A stretch of 39,338 nucleotides of DNA from Firmicutes bacterium UBA3914 (GCA_002391385.1 DGEY01000058.1:1-39338), one strand, 5' to 3'; positions 31,182 through 39,043 are shown, numbered from the stretch's first letter. Translations and numbers: made by a program. The notes: generated by a model not told the origin, from the sequence alone.

Positions 31182-32468
31182 CTAAACGAACATGATTGTT
31201 GCCACCAGCACACCGGCGGCCACCAGCAGCCAGACGTAGGGCAGGAGCTTAGCGGTGATCTGGTTCACGTCCACATCAGCATAACCAGCCAGCCACACGT
31301 TGTGGGTGTTCGTCGGGTCGGCAATGGCCTGCATCCTTTCCACCGCCAAGAGGGCGCTCATGACCGCGGTGGCCGGAAGCAGCCCCAGGCCGATCATCAA
31401 GCCGGCTACACCGCTGCCCAGCCCAAAAAGGTTCAGGGGACCGCGATACAAAGCCAGCGGTGCCAGGAGGGTAAAGAAGAGGAAGTAGGATGCGGGGCCC
31501 TTGGGAACCACCCGCTCCAGTAAGGGACCGATGGTCTGCGCCACTTGGGGATGGAAGACCGCATTGAGCACCATGCCGATCCCCACCATGAGGATAATGG
31601 CGGGAGCGCCTTGACCGATGCCCTCAAAGGCGGATTTGGTGAGCAGGTTGATGAAGCTGCTCCAGCTCCTTTGGGTCACCGCCAGCCCGTAGAGGATACC
31701 CACCAGCAGAGCGGGGATGATGGGCCATTTGAAGATGGTGATCAGCAGCAGGGGCAGCAGCGGCGTGATCAAGGCCACAAGGCCCACTTCTTTTTCCGGA
31801 ACCTGCACCGTCTTCACTGCCCAAAACGCCTTAGCCTTACCGCGGCGCAGTTCCATGGAGAGGAAGATCACCGCGGTGATGAAGGTGAGGGCCATGATGA
31901 TCAAGGCGAAGTTCCTGATGGTCTCCAGGGGTACTCCGGTTGTGGCCTGGAAGAACGCCCAGTTGGAAACGTTCAAGGCCAAGCCCCCCGCCATGCCGAA
32001 CAAGAAGATGCAGGCGGCCGCCAAGGGAGCGATGCCCACGGAGATGAGGATAGGAAGGACAATGGAACCCAGCATAATCACGGCGCCCAAGCCGCCCATG
32101 GATGTGAAGAGAATGGTCAGAGCCACCAAAATGGCCAAGGCGATCCAAAACGGACGGTCTCCACCCAGTTCAGCGGCGATTTTGATGATGCGCTGGGCGA
32201 TCCCCGTCTGTTCCATGACCACACCGAGCCAAGCGCCGAACATCACCGCGGTGAAGGCCGAGGCCAGGCGGATGGAACCTGCCTCAATGATGTTCGAGAT
32301 CAAGCCGATGTCCTTGCCCGTTTCATCCACACCCTTCAGGGGCACGCCGGCAATGAGGGCGATGCCGATGGCCAGAAGGGGCAGAGCGATGAGACTGGGC
32401 AGCTTGCGGGTGATCATCAACACCGCGATCACCAAGAAAAAGATGATCATCAGCACTGCTTGAAACAT
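31182..32468 (-). CDS. Ion-coupled permease of the IT superfamily (GntP/CitM/Dcu-like)
   Basis: A 428-residue membrane protein with about 11-12 helices and no soluble domain. Two half-repeats each carry a Gly-rich re-entrant-like segment: FTSMGGLGAVIMLGSIV (about 115) and YRGPLNLFGLGSGVAGL (about 345). This is the pattern of organic-acid permeases of the ion transporter superfamily. NVWLAGYADVD near 395 is a conserved-looking loop in the second half. It likely imports the substrate broken down by HyuA, the FAD enzyme and the TIM-barrel protein. ATG 32468 lies 8 bases after AAGGAG. It follows the ROK regulator by 55 bases. The precise family and substrate are uncertain. Confidence 0.7.
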   Translation of the reverse strand: MFQAVLMIIFFLVIAVLMITRKLPSLIALPLLAIGIALIAGVPLKGVDETGKDIGLISNIIEAGSIRLASAFTAVMFGAWLGVVMEQTGIAQRIIKIAAELGGDRPFWIALAILVALTILFTSMGGLGAVIMLGSIVLPILISVGIAPLAAACIFLFGMAGGLALNVSNWAFFQATTGVPLETIRNFALIIMALTFITAVIFLSMELRRGKAKAFWAVKTVQVPEKEVGLVALITPLLPLLLITIFKWPIIPALLVGILYGLAVTQRSWSSFINLLTKSAFEGIGQGAPAIILMVGIGMVLNAVFHPQVAQTIGPLLERVVPKGPASYFLFFTLLAPLALYRGPLNLFGLGSGVAGLMIGLGLLPATAVMSALLAVERMQAIADPTNTHNVWLAGYADVDVNQITAKLLPYVWLLVAAGVLVATIMFV

Positions 32469-32523
32469 CTCTCTTCTCCTTTCCGAGTTTTCTCAGCGCC
32501 AACACCAACTTACTTGCAGCAGC

Positions 32524-33729
32524 CTAATATCGACCCCCTTTGGATAGGAAATGCTGAATCACTACGGTGGCTGCGCCCAGCACGCCGGCCTTCGGCCCGA
32601 TGGTGGAAACCCGCAGCCTCACTTCGGGAACCCTAAAGGGCAGCAGAGCACTGTAGAAGCTCCGCTCCAGGGAATCCAAGAGGATCTCTCCAGCCTCCAG
32701 GAGATCCCCGCCCAACACCACTTCATCCATGTCCAGTAGATTAACTATGCCGGCCACCGCTTTTCCTATGTACTGTCCGGCGTTAACGAGAAGCTCCCCC
32801 GCGGCGGCATCCCCCTGCAGCGCCGCGGCGATGAGGTGCCCGGCGGTCAGGGGGGACTCTTGGGCCGCCGCCTGCAGATAGGGGCTTTTCCCGCTGGCCG
32901 CGAGCTGCTGGCCCTGCTTGGCCAGGGCATTGCCGGAAACCAGCGCTTCCAGGCAGCCCCGGTTGCCGCAGAGGCACGGAGGCCCGTGGGGATCCACGAT
33001 GTTGTGGCCGATCTCCCCCGCCCGCCCTGTGCGTCCAGAGTAAATGCGGCCATCCAGCACCAGGCCAGCGCCGATGCCATCCCCCAGGTGAACATAGAGC
33101 AGATCGGTTACGGTCCCTTCGCCGCTGAGGTAACACTCGGCCAGGGCGGAAGCATTACCATTGCGCTGCACCAAAACAGGCACGCCTAGAGCCTCCTGGA
33201 GAAGGCTCCCCAGGGGAACTTCCCGCCAGTTGAGGAAGGTGCTTAAGCGCACGGTTCCGCTGGCTTCCTGCACGATCCCCGGCACCGCCACACCCACGCC
33301 CACCAGCTCCTCCAGGTTGACCCGGTTGCGCACACAGAGCCTGCCCACCACCGCCAAGGCGGCCTGCAGCACAGCTTCGGGACTGTGGTCCGGCAGGAGC
33401 TCTTCTGACCAGGCCAAAGCGTCCGCCCCCAGGTTGACCAGGGCAGCCTGGACCCGCGTCCGGGAGATGCGCACGCCGATCACCTTTCCCGCCATGGAGT
33501 TGAACTCCAGAAGCACAGGGGGCCGGCCGCCCACGGATTCCAGCGTCCGGGATTCCTGGACCAGTCCCTGCGCGATCAGTTCTTTGGTGAGGTTGGTGAC
33601 CGTCGCCGGGCTCAATCCCGTGAGCCTGGCCAGCTCACTGCGGGTCGCGGGCTTCTGGCACAGGACGCGCAGCAGCTTGCTCTGATTCGCCACCTTTACC
33701 TGTTCGTAGTGGGATAAGTCTCGCAGCAT
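32524..33729 (-). CDS. ROK-family transcriptional regulator (NagC/XylR type)
   Basis: A 401-residue repressor. The N-terminal winged helix-turn-helix is SELARLTGLSPATVTNLTKE near 31-50. The ROK domain follows, with the zinc motif PCLCGNRGCLEALVSG near 250 (C-x-C-x4-C) preceded by the His of IGHNIVDPHG, and a glycine-rich LGDGIGAGLVLDG segment near 215. Intact sugar-kinase residues cannot be judged. It leads the operon permease-hyuA-FAD-TIM, so it likely senses a sugar or related compound and represses these genes. A symmetrical site lies 24 bases upstream. Confidence 0.93.
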   Translation of the reverse strand: MLRDLSHYEQVKVANQSKLLRVLCQKPATRSELARLTGLSPATVTNLTKELIAQGLVQESRTLESVGGRPPVLLEFNSMAGKVIGVRISRTRVQAALVNLGADALAWSEELLPDHSPEAVLQAALAVVGRLCVRNRVNLEELVGVGVAVPGIVQEASGTVRLSTFLNWREVPLGSLLQEALGVPVLVQRNGNASALAECYLSGEGTVTDLLYVHLGDGIGAGLVLDGRIYSGRTGRAGEIGHNIVDPHGPPCLCGNRGCLEALVSGNALAKQGQQLAASGKSPYLQAAAQESPLTAGHLIAAALQGDAAAGELLVNAGQYIGKAVAGIVNLLDMDEVVLGGDLLEAGEILLDSLERSFYSALLPFRVPEVRLRVSTIGPKAGVLGAATVVIQHFLSKGGRY

Positions 33730-33752
33730 CGCTACTCTGATATCCTTTCCGG

Positions 33753-33786
33753 TTATTTCATCTTCTAAATTTAGTATGTGAAATAA
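33753..33786 (-). promoter_or_regulatory. Candidate ROK operator upstream of its own gene
   Basis: TTATTTCA (33753-33760) and TGAAATAA (33779-33786) form an inverted repeat around the perfect 10-bp palindrome CTAAATTTAG (33765-33774). The patch is AT-rich in a GC-rich genome and lies just upstream of the ROK start. It resembles long, AT-rich XylR/NagC operators in general form. No confident -35/-10 pair was assigned. Confidence 0.5.
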
Positions 33787-33827
33787 TTCCCTACAGGTTA
33801 TTCTACGTTAGGCAAAATATTCCTGCT

Positions 33828-34472
33828 TTAGGTTGCGGAATTCTTTAACAAATCCTCAACTTCCCCAATCAACTGGGGAAGCGAGCTGCGGAAATCCGGG
33901 GAGCTTTCGGCCAGGAGAAACCAATCAAAAAAAATGGGCAGACAGGGCAGGGCGGCTAGTTCCTTGGCAAAACGGTGCGCGGCGATCTCCCGCACCGCAC
34001 GCACCCTAGCCGTTCTGACCCGCCAGGGGCCCAGCTTCCAGATGGTCACCGCGGGAAAACAGCGGTCCACGCAACCCCTCTCCTCCTCCAGGGCGTGGAA
34101 GAACTCGTGGGCAATGGTGGCCCGCTCCAGCTGCTGGTAGGTGAGGAAATGGGCAGGCAGCGCCTGACAGATCCGCTCCAAAGCCCGACGGTTGATGGTG
34201 ATGGAGCCCGGGGCATAGGCGGCCCGCAGTCTTTGTCCCAGATCACCGGTGGTTAGGACCAGGCCCCTTCGGCCCACAGCCGCCAGCAGGTCTACGCCCT
34301 TGAAGTCCGCGGCCCACTGGGCGCCGAGTTCCAAGGCACCGGCCGCATAGACCCAGCGCTGCTCCCGTGCCAGCTTGGGAAACACCAAGTCTTGCTGGAG
34401 TTCCAGGTAGGCCCAGATCCGATCCTCAGCGGCTTTAGAGAGCAAAAGCTGCTTAGCTGGTTCCCAGTCCAT
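33828..34472 (-). CDS. Putative metallopeptidase-like protein with HExxH motif
   Basis: Not assigned to a named family. It has 214 residues, no signal peptide and no membrane helix. It contains AHEFFHALEEE (H122-E123-x2-H126), the zinc-protease HExxH motif, and a later REIAAHRFAKEL helix near 162 that may supply further ligands. A stretch around 85-120 (APGSITINRRALERIC) precedes the motif as in minimal gluzincin-type peptidases. Its ATG overlaps the stop of the Nudix gene (TGATG), so both are made from one transcript. The substrate is unknown. Confidence 0.6.
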   Translation of the reverse strand: MDWEPAKQLLLSKAAEDRIWAYLELQQDLVFPKLAREQRWVYAAGALELGAQWAADFKGVDLLAAVGRRGLVLTTGDLGQRLRAAYAPGSITINRRALERICQALPAHFLTYQQLERATIAHEFFHALEEERGCVDRCFPAVTIWKLGPWRVRTARVRAVREIAAHRFAKELAALPCLPIFFDWFLLAESSPDFRSSLPQLIGEVEDLLKNSAT

Positions 34473-35029
34473 CAGCCTTGAACTCCCCTCGCCGCACCCC
34501 CCGGCACTCCGCTGCCCCTTTGGAGCGCTTCCCAGAGCAGTTTCAGCACAGTGGTCTCCCGCCTGGTCCAGTTGGGCGCCCGGCCATTGCCTAAAGCTTC
34601 TTTGTTGGCGGCAATGGCCTCGGGTATGGTTGTCCAGTGGGGTTCCAGACCGAGATCCAGCTCATACCTTTCCAGATGCTGCTGGCCCAGCTCCGCGCCT
34701 ATGGCACAGAAGTAGTAGTAGGAGGTCATGCGGAAGACCTCGAAATCCGGTTCCCGGGGAAAGGCATACTCCACCACTTTCCCGAAGGGCCGGTGTATCT
34801 GCAGCAGCTCAGCGCCGCACTCCTCCTTAAGTTCCCTGGAGAGCGCCTCCTCGTGGCTTTCCCCCAGGAACACGCCCCCACCGGGAAACTTGTAATCTCC
34901 GGTTGCCTTTGCATAAAGAAGGAGGATTTCGCCTCCACGGAGGATGATGGCCCGTACCGCTTCCCTTTTTACCGCCTTGCCTGTGCGGTTAACTCCTTTG
35001 TGACGGTCGATCTCCGCTAACAAGCGCAT
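34472..35029 (-). CDS. Nudix hydrolase
   Basis: A 185-residue protein with a complete Nudix box: G51-x5-E57-x7-R65-E66-L67-x-E69-E70-x-G72, read in GGVFLGESHEEALSRELKEE and the following CGA. It should hydrolyse a nucleoside diphosphate linked to another group, in the cytoplasm, with magnesium. ATG 35029 starts MRLLAEIDRHKG, an unusual extra N-terminal stretch before the domain. Translation is coupled to the HExxH gene downstream. The precise nucleotide is not predictable. Confidence 0.92.
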   Translation of the reverse strand: MRLLAEIDRHKGVNRTGKAVKREAVRAIILRGGEILLLYAKATGDYKFPGGGVFLGESHEEALSRELKEECGAELLQIHRPFGKVVEYAFPREPDFEVFRMTSYYYFCAIGAELGQQHLERYELDLGLEPHWTTIPEAIAANKEALGNGRAPNWTRRETTVLKLLWEALQRGSGVPGGAARGVQG

Positions 35030-35166
35030 CTGTTTACCCCCCCACTACCTCATGCCCCCACTGAGCGGCGCAAGCAAGGACTCCATCTCTGTTCTCGGTT
35101 ACCCCGCCCCGGTTTTTTTCTGTATTCAACGGTCAAGGCCCAAATCCTTGCCGGTCAGTATTGATC

Positions 35167-35194
35167 AAAAAAAGAGCCTGCTGCCAGGCTCTTT
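35167..35194 (-). terminator. Terminator of the metallochaperone gene
   Basis: On the minus strand AAAGAGCCTG (35194-35185) pairs perfectly with CAGGCTCTTT (35180-35171) around a 4-base loop, followed by a T-run to 35167. It lies 13 bases after the HMA gene stop. Confidence 0.93.
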
Positions 35195-35206
35195 CACTTA
35201 CTCAAC

Positions 35207-35434
35207 CTATTTCACCCTGGTTTTCTGCACCTCATAGCCAACCCGCCTGATGGCGTTTTCGATCTCCTCCACGGAAACCTCCGCCTCGTTGAAGTCCAGC
35301 TTCACCTTGCTGGAGTTGAACAGTACCTGTACCGTGGTGGTATCCACACCCGGCACGGCTTTCACAGCAGCCTCGATTTTCTGCATGCAGGATGGGCAGG
35401 TTAGGCTTTCTAGCTGGATGGTGGCAGTTCTCAT
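35207..35434 (-). CDS. Heavy-metal-associated (HMA) metallochaperone
   Basis: A 75-residue ferredoxin-like HMA domain protein. The metal-binding motif is TCPSC (C12-x2-C15), and the second half (VSVEEIENAIRRVGYEV) is typical of the fold. It should carry a soft metal ion such as Cu(I), Zn(II) or Cd(II). The neighbouring P-ATPase has no HMA domain of its own, so this protein may replace it in trans. The start is ATG 35434, 7 bases after GGGGAG; a reading from 35506 would run through an FNR-type box. It has its own promoter with that box and its own terminator. Confidence 0.9.
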   Translation of the reverse strand: MRTATIQLESLTCPSCMQKIEAAVKAVPGVDTTTVQVLFNSSKVKLDFNEAEVSVEEIENAIRRVGYEVQKTRVK

Positions 35435-35464
35435 GGCGTTCTCCCCTCTCTTGGTTCTAAGATG

Positions 35465-35506
35465 ATCATACCTGTCCTTTTTGCAGGCATCCTTGATCCA
35501 GATCAA
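35465..35506 (-). promoter_or_regulatory. FNR/CRP-type box and -10 of the metallochaperone gene
   Basis: TTGAT-CCAG-ATCAA (35493-35506) is a perfect match to the FNR consensus TTGAT-N4-ATCAA. On the minus strand TATGAT lies at 35470-35465, so transcription should start near 35458 and the box centre falls at -41.5, the textbook class II activation position. No good -35 is needed or seen. It suggests induction by an FNR-family regulator under low oxygen or NO. Confidence 0.75.
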
Positions 35507-35516
35507 GTTCTTTGCT

Positions 35517-37370
35517 TCAGTCCCTCAAACGGTAGCGGAGCAGCCGCATGCCGTTGAGGATCACCGCTAAAATGCTGCCCTCATGAACCAGCATGCCGAT
35601 GGACATGTTCATCCAATCGCTCCACAGCACGCTGGCCAGCAGGACCAGAACAACGCCCACCGCGATGAGGATATTCTGCTTCATGTTCCTGGCGGTGGCC
35701 TTGGCCAGGCCCAAGGCATGGGGCAGGCGTCCGATGTTGGAGTTCATCAAGACCACATCGGAAGTTTCCACAGCCACATCTGTGCCGCCCCCCATGGCGA
35801 TGCCGATCTGCGCCAAAGCCAGGGAGGGGCTGTCGTTCACCCCATCGCCGACAAAGGCCACGATGCGTCCCTGCTCCAGCAGGGATTTGATATACCCGGC
35901 TTTTTCCTCCGGCAGCATGTTCCCGTGGGCTTCCGTTAAGCCCAACTCACGGCTGACCGCATCCACCGTACCCTGGTTGTCGCCGGAGAGCATAACCAGG
36001 TTTTTCACTTTCAGTCTCTTGAGCTTGTTCAGCACGGCTTTAACGCCGGGGCGGATTTGATCGCGCACCCCCATGAGGATCTTGAGCTCCCCGTCCACCG
36101 CGGTGAGCACGAGGGAGTTCCCCTGTGCTTCCAAGCGGGCCAGGTCATCTTCGGCCTCAGCGCTGAGCTTGACGTTTTCCCTCTCCATGAGGGCGGCATT
36201 GCCCACGGCCACCCGCCGGCCGTTTACCGTGGCCACAACGCCCGCGCCCTTGACCACCTCAGTTGCTTCCACAGGAAAGACCCGAACGTCCCCAATGGCC
36301 TCCAAGACCGCCTTGGCCAGGGGGTGATCAGACTCCCGCTCGATGCTGGCCAGATAGCCCAAGGCTTCTGCGCTGTCTTCCCCGTAGTACTTGGTCTCGG
36401 TGACCGCAGGGACGCCCGCGGTCAGGGTCCCGGTCTTGTCGAAAACCACCGTGTCCAGCCTGCTGAAATCACCGATCACTTCACTGCCCTTAAAGAGCAC
36501 CCCGTGGCGCGCGCCGTTGCCGATCCCGGCCACATTGGACACGGGAACCCCGATCACCAAGGCCCCAGGGCAGCCCAGGACTAAGATGGTGATGGCCAGT
36601 TCCAGATCTTTGCTGAACAGCCAGACTGCAAAACCGATAACCAAAACGGCTGGAGTGTAGTACTTGGCGAAGCGGTCGATGAAGCGCTCTGCCTCTGACT
36701 TAGAATCCTGGGCCTCTTCCACCAGCTCGATGATCTTGCCGAAGGTGGTATCTTCACCGACGCGATCAGCCGCGATCTGCAGCGTCCCGTTGTCCAAAAT
36801 GGTGCCGGCATAGACTGTGGAGCCCTGCTCCTTAGCCACAGGCAGGGACTCCCCGGTGATGCTGGCCTCGTTGACGCTCCCCTCGCCGGAAACCACCGTG
36901 CCGTCCACCGGCACTTTGGCGCCGGTTTTCACCAGGAGAATGTCGCCCACTTCCACATCTTCCACATCTACTTCCACAAACTCGCCATCTTCCATCTGCT
37001 TCAGGGCAGTCTCGGGAGCCAGCTCCACCAGCTCCTTGATGGCTGAACGGGTCTTGTTCAGCGTGCGCTGTTCCAGATAGGCGCCAAAAAGAAAGAGGAA
37101 AGTGACGATGGCCGACTCTTCGAAGTTGCGGATGGCAAAGGCGCCCAAGACAGCGATGGTCACCAGCAGGTCAATGGTGACCACCTTAACCCGCAGGGCC
37201 TGGAAAGCCTGGATGGCGATGGGTAGTGCGCCGATAATGGAAGCAAGGATCAGGGCCCACTCAAAAAGGGGCCCGCTCCCCACCGTCCAGCGGTTGAGAA
37301 AGGCCAGGGCGATGAGGAGCCCGCTCGCCAGCGCGAGTTTATCTTTGGCACCCAGGATCAATCTCTGCAT
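35517..37370 (-). CDS. Heavy-metal-translocating P1B-type ATPase with a CPG motif
   Basis: About 617 residues. Helices fill about 10-100, the actuator domain has TGES near 172-175, the ion-path motif in the sixth helix is LGCPGALVIGVP (Cys at about 267), phosphorylation is at DKTGTLT (D about 311), SDHPLAKAV supplies the P1B HP motif, and GDGVNDSPSLA near 515 closes the P-domain. Two C-terminal helices follow. There is no N-terminal HMA or His-rich domain. CPG in place of CPC, CPH or SPC makes the metal hard to predict. The start is ATG 37370 after AAGGGGTG; GTG 37379 overlaps that site. It follows the small helical gene and precedes the HMA gene. Confidence 0.92.
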   Translation of the reverse strand: MQRLILGAKDKLALASGLLIALAFLNRWTVGSGPLFEWALILASIIGALPIAIQAFQALRVKVVTIDLLVTIAVLGAFAIRNFEESAIVTFLFLFGAYLEQRTLNKTRSAIKELVELAPETALKQMEDGEFVEVDVEDVEVGDILLVKTGAKVPVDGTVVSGEGSVNEASITGESLPVAKEQGSTVYAGTILDNGTLQIAADRVGEDTTFGKIIELVEEAQDSKSEAERFIDRFAKYYTPAVLVIGFAVWLFSKDLELAITILVLGCPGALVIGVPVSNVAGIGNGARHGVLFKGSEVIGDFSRLDTVVFDKTGTLTAGVPAVTETKYYGEDSAEALGYLASIERESDHPLAKAVLEAIGDVRVFPVEATEVVKGAGVVATVNGRRVAVGNAALMERENVKLSAEAEDDLARLEAQGNSLVLTAVDGELKILMGVRDQIRPGVKAVLNKLKRLKVKNLVMLSGDNQGTVDAVSRELGLTEAHGNMLPEEKAGYIKSLLEQGRIVAFVGDGVNDSPSLALAQIGIAMGGGTDVAVETSDVVLMNSNIGRLPHALGLAKATARNMKQNILIAVGVVLVLLASVLWSDWMNMSIGMLVHEGSILAVILNGMRLLRYRLRD

Positions 37371-37399
37371 GTGTTTCACCCCTTCCCTGCACTGCCCGC

Positions 37400-37693
37400 T
37401 TAAGCTTGGTAGGCCGCATCCAGTTCAGCCAGCATTTCGTACACCGCGGCGTAGCTTTCGCAGACATCCCCGGGGACCTTGTAGTTATCTGTGAGCTCGC
37501 GCAGCTGGGCGAACTCCCGGGCAAGATCCGCCTGACCGCCTCCCGCTGCCTCCACCTTGGCCTTGATCTCCTCAAAGAGCCTGCGCACTTCGTGGAACTC
37601 GGGATGGTGTGCACCGTGCACCCGGGCCACCACCGGCACGTAGGTGTCTAGAAGCTTAAAAGTGCGTTCCATGGTTTCCTGAAATCTGGTCAT
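37400..37693 (-). CDS. Small helical protein, hemerythrin/RIC-like
   Basis: A 97-residue all-helical protein. RVHGAHHPEFHEVRRLFEEI (about 24-43) has four His and a Glu, and ELTDNYKVPGDVCESYAAVY near 67-86 follows. It resembles short proteins labelled iron-sulfur repair (RIC/ScdA-like) or hemerythrin-like in clostridia, which bind a di-iron site, but I am not certain of the family. It is the first gene of a transcript that continues into the metal P-ATPase (29 bases between the reading frames). An FNR-type box lies upstream, which would fit a role in oxygen or NO stress. Confidence 0.55.
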   Translation of the reverse strand: MTRFQETMERTFKLLDTYVPVVARVHGAHHPEFHEVRRLFEEIKAKVEAAGGGQADLAREFAQLRELTDNYKVPGDVCESYAAVYEMLAELDAAYQA

Positions 37694-37732
37694 CTCTATC
37701 CCCTTCCTAGATATCTCATCGTTTGCGGCTTC

Positions 37733-37775
37733 ATTTTAGCATGGCACCCCCCGGGGAAAAAATGATCTAGATCAA
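37733..37775 (-). promoter_or_regulatory. FNR/CRP-type box and -10 upstream of the RIC-like gene
   Basis: ATGAT-CTAG-ATCAA (37762-37775) matches the FNR consensus with one change, read on either strand. On the minus strand TAAAAT lies at 37738-37733, which places the box centre at about -42.5, one base from the class II position. It is a sister site to the perfect box at 35493-35506. Confidence 0.65.
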
Positions 37776-37812
37776 ATTACGCCGGCTACTATCGCCCCGG
37801 GGGGATTTGTTA

Positions 37813-37818
37813 TATAAT
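37813..37818 (+). promoter_or_regulatory. -10 element of the small lipoprotein gene
   Basis: TATAAT at 37813-37818, in TTATATAATGC, is a perfect -10. No good -35 is seen 17 bases upstream, but the FNR-type box at 37762-37775 is shared with the divergent promoter. Transcription from about 37825 makes ATG 37844 the likely start codon, since an apparent ATG at 37817 overlaps the -10. Confidence 0.5.
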
Positions 37819-37843
37819 GCCACTTATACGAAGGAAGATGACC

Positions 37844-38221
37844 ATGACCAGATCTTGGAGCAAGTCACTGTTGCTGTGGACGCTGCTTGTGGGAGCTTTG
37901 CTGGTGATCGGCTGTACGCCTGGGGGCGGTGGAGGGGGAGACAAGGCTTACATCGTCTCCTACGTGTATCTCGATGGTGAACTCTACGATGGCCGGTACG
38001 GCCCCATGGAGGTGACCCTCACCCACTCTGGGACGGCCAAGACAGTGGATCTTCTGGAGAACCCGTTTACCTTCACGGATCTGCCGGTAGCCTTCGCCTC
38101 GGTCAAGGTGCAGCTGGTGATCCCTCAAGGGGGCGGCGTTTTAACCATCCGGGAGGAAGTGGGGCGGACCTTGCGGGCAGGCGAGAACGTTTTCCAGTTC
38201 ACGGGTCTCAAAACCAACTAG
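37844..38221 (+). CDS. Small putative lipoprotein, unknown function
   Basis: About 125 residues. A signal peptide (RSWSKSLLLWTLLVGALLV) ends in the lipobox VIGC, so lipid attachment is expected at C24. A Gly-rich linker follows (TPGGGGGGD), then a beta-rich domain of about 95 residues (AYIVSYVYLDGELYD; PFTFTDLPVAFASVKVQL; GENVFQFTGL), perhaps a small immunoglobulin- or transthyretin-like sandwich. The start ATG 37844 suits the AAGG site at 37831 and the -10 position; ATG 37838 is an alternative. It is divergent from the RIC-like gene. I do not recognise the family. Confidence 0.7.
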   Translation: MTRSWSKSLLLWTLLVGALLVIGCTPGGGGGGDKAYIVSYVYLDGELYDGRYGPMEVTLTHSGTAKTVDLLENPFTFTDLPVAFASVKVQLVIPQGGGVLTIREEVGRTLRAGENVFQFTGLKTN

Positions 38222-38285
38222 CAGGCCATCACTGACAATCCCTTGCCAACTGTAAACCCGGTCCCCGGCCAGGCAGAAAGGGAGC

Positions 38286-38321
38286 AAAAAAGTGAGCTCA
38301 AGGTATTCGAGCTCACTTTTT
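38286..38321. terminator. Bidirectional terminator
   Basis: A-run plus GTGAGCTC (to 38299) pairs perfectly with GAGCTCAC plus T-run (38309-38321) around a 9-base loop. T-runs occur on both strands. It separates the lipoprotein (plus) and P-II-like (minus) genes, which converge. Confidence 0.95.
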
Positions 38322-38371
38322 CTGTTCCCTGCAGCTTTAGGCGACCGCCAGGGCAGAGGGCCGCCCATCTT

Positions 38372-39043
38372 TTATCTGAGGATGCCGTAGGTTTCGTTCA
38401 CCGGCTGCACCCAGATGATGCCGTTACCCGGCTCATCGATGCGCAGACCCTCCCGCACCGCGGTGACGATGCGCTCCGTTAGATCCACCGGAGTGAGCAT
38501 CAGCACGATCTCTTTCTCCGGCTCGATCTCCATGTTCAAAAAGACCGCCGTCTCGTGGATCCCCGAGCCGCGGGCGTTGACAATGGTCCCTCCGCGGGCC
38601 CCCGCTTCTCTGGCCACGTCCATGACCGTTTCTCCCTTGCCCTTGTCCACTATGACAAATACTGCACGATACATGCTGTCTCCGCCTCCGTTTTGCACAC
38701 TGAACTTGTAATCATAGGTGCCGCCCGACCCGATGAAGGCACCCACCGGCATGGTAAAGGCTATCCCGTGCTTGGGGCGGCTGAATTTGACCACGCGATC
38801 GATTTCGGCAAGGGCTCGTTCCCCAACCGATTCTTCGCAGACCATGAGCACTACCTCTTTGCGAATATCGGTTAACTCCAGCAGTTTCAGCCAACGATTG
38901 TCGGCAGTCCCTCGGCCGAGCATAATCGTGCCGCCGGCTACTCCAGCTTTCTTCGCCGCGCTGAGCGCCTTGCTTCCCAAGCCGTGGTTCACGATGACAC
39001 AGATCAGCTCATATTGCTTCTCAGCCGAGTTCTCCTTCTGCAC
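38372..39043 (-). CDS. Tandem P-II-like regulatory protein
   Basis: About 223 residues with two GlnB-like ferredoxin folds in a row. Repeat 1 (about 10-105) has YELICVIVNHGLGSKALSAAK and GVAGGTIMLGRG; repeat 2 (about 120-220) has RAVFVIVDKGKGETVMDVAR and GARGGTIVNARG. Both keep the GGTI turn of P-II proteins. The T-loop tyrosine (Tyr51) context of classic GlnB is not visible. It follows a DUF1538 membrane-protein gene with overlapping frames, a known pairing in which the P-II protein probably gates the membrane partner. GTG 39043 is preferred because AAGGAG lies 9 bases before it; 39091 would extend into DUF1538. Confidence 0.85.
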   Translation of the reverse strand: MQKENSAEKQYELICVIVNHGLGSKALSAAKKAGVAGGTIMLGRGTADNRWLKLLELTDIRKEVVLMVCEESVGERALAEIDRVVKFSRPKHGIAFTMPVGAFIGSGGTYDYKFSVQNGGGDSMYRAVFVIVDKGKGETVMDVAREAGARGGTIVNARGSGIHETAVFLNMEIEPEKEIVLMLTPVDLTERIVTAVREGLRIDEPGNGIIWVQPVNETYGILR

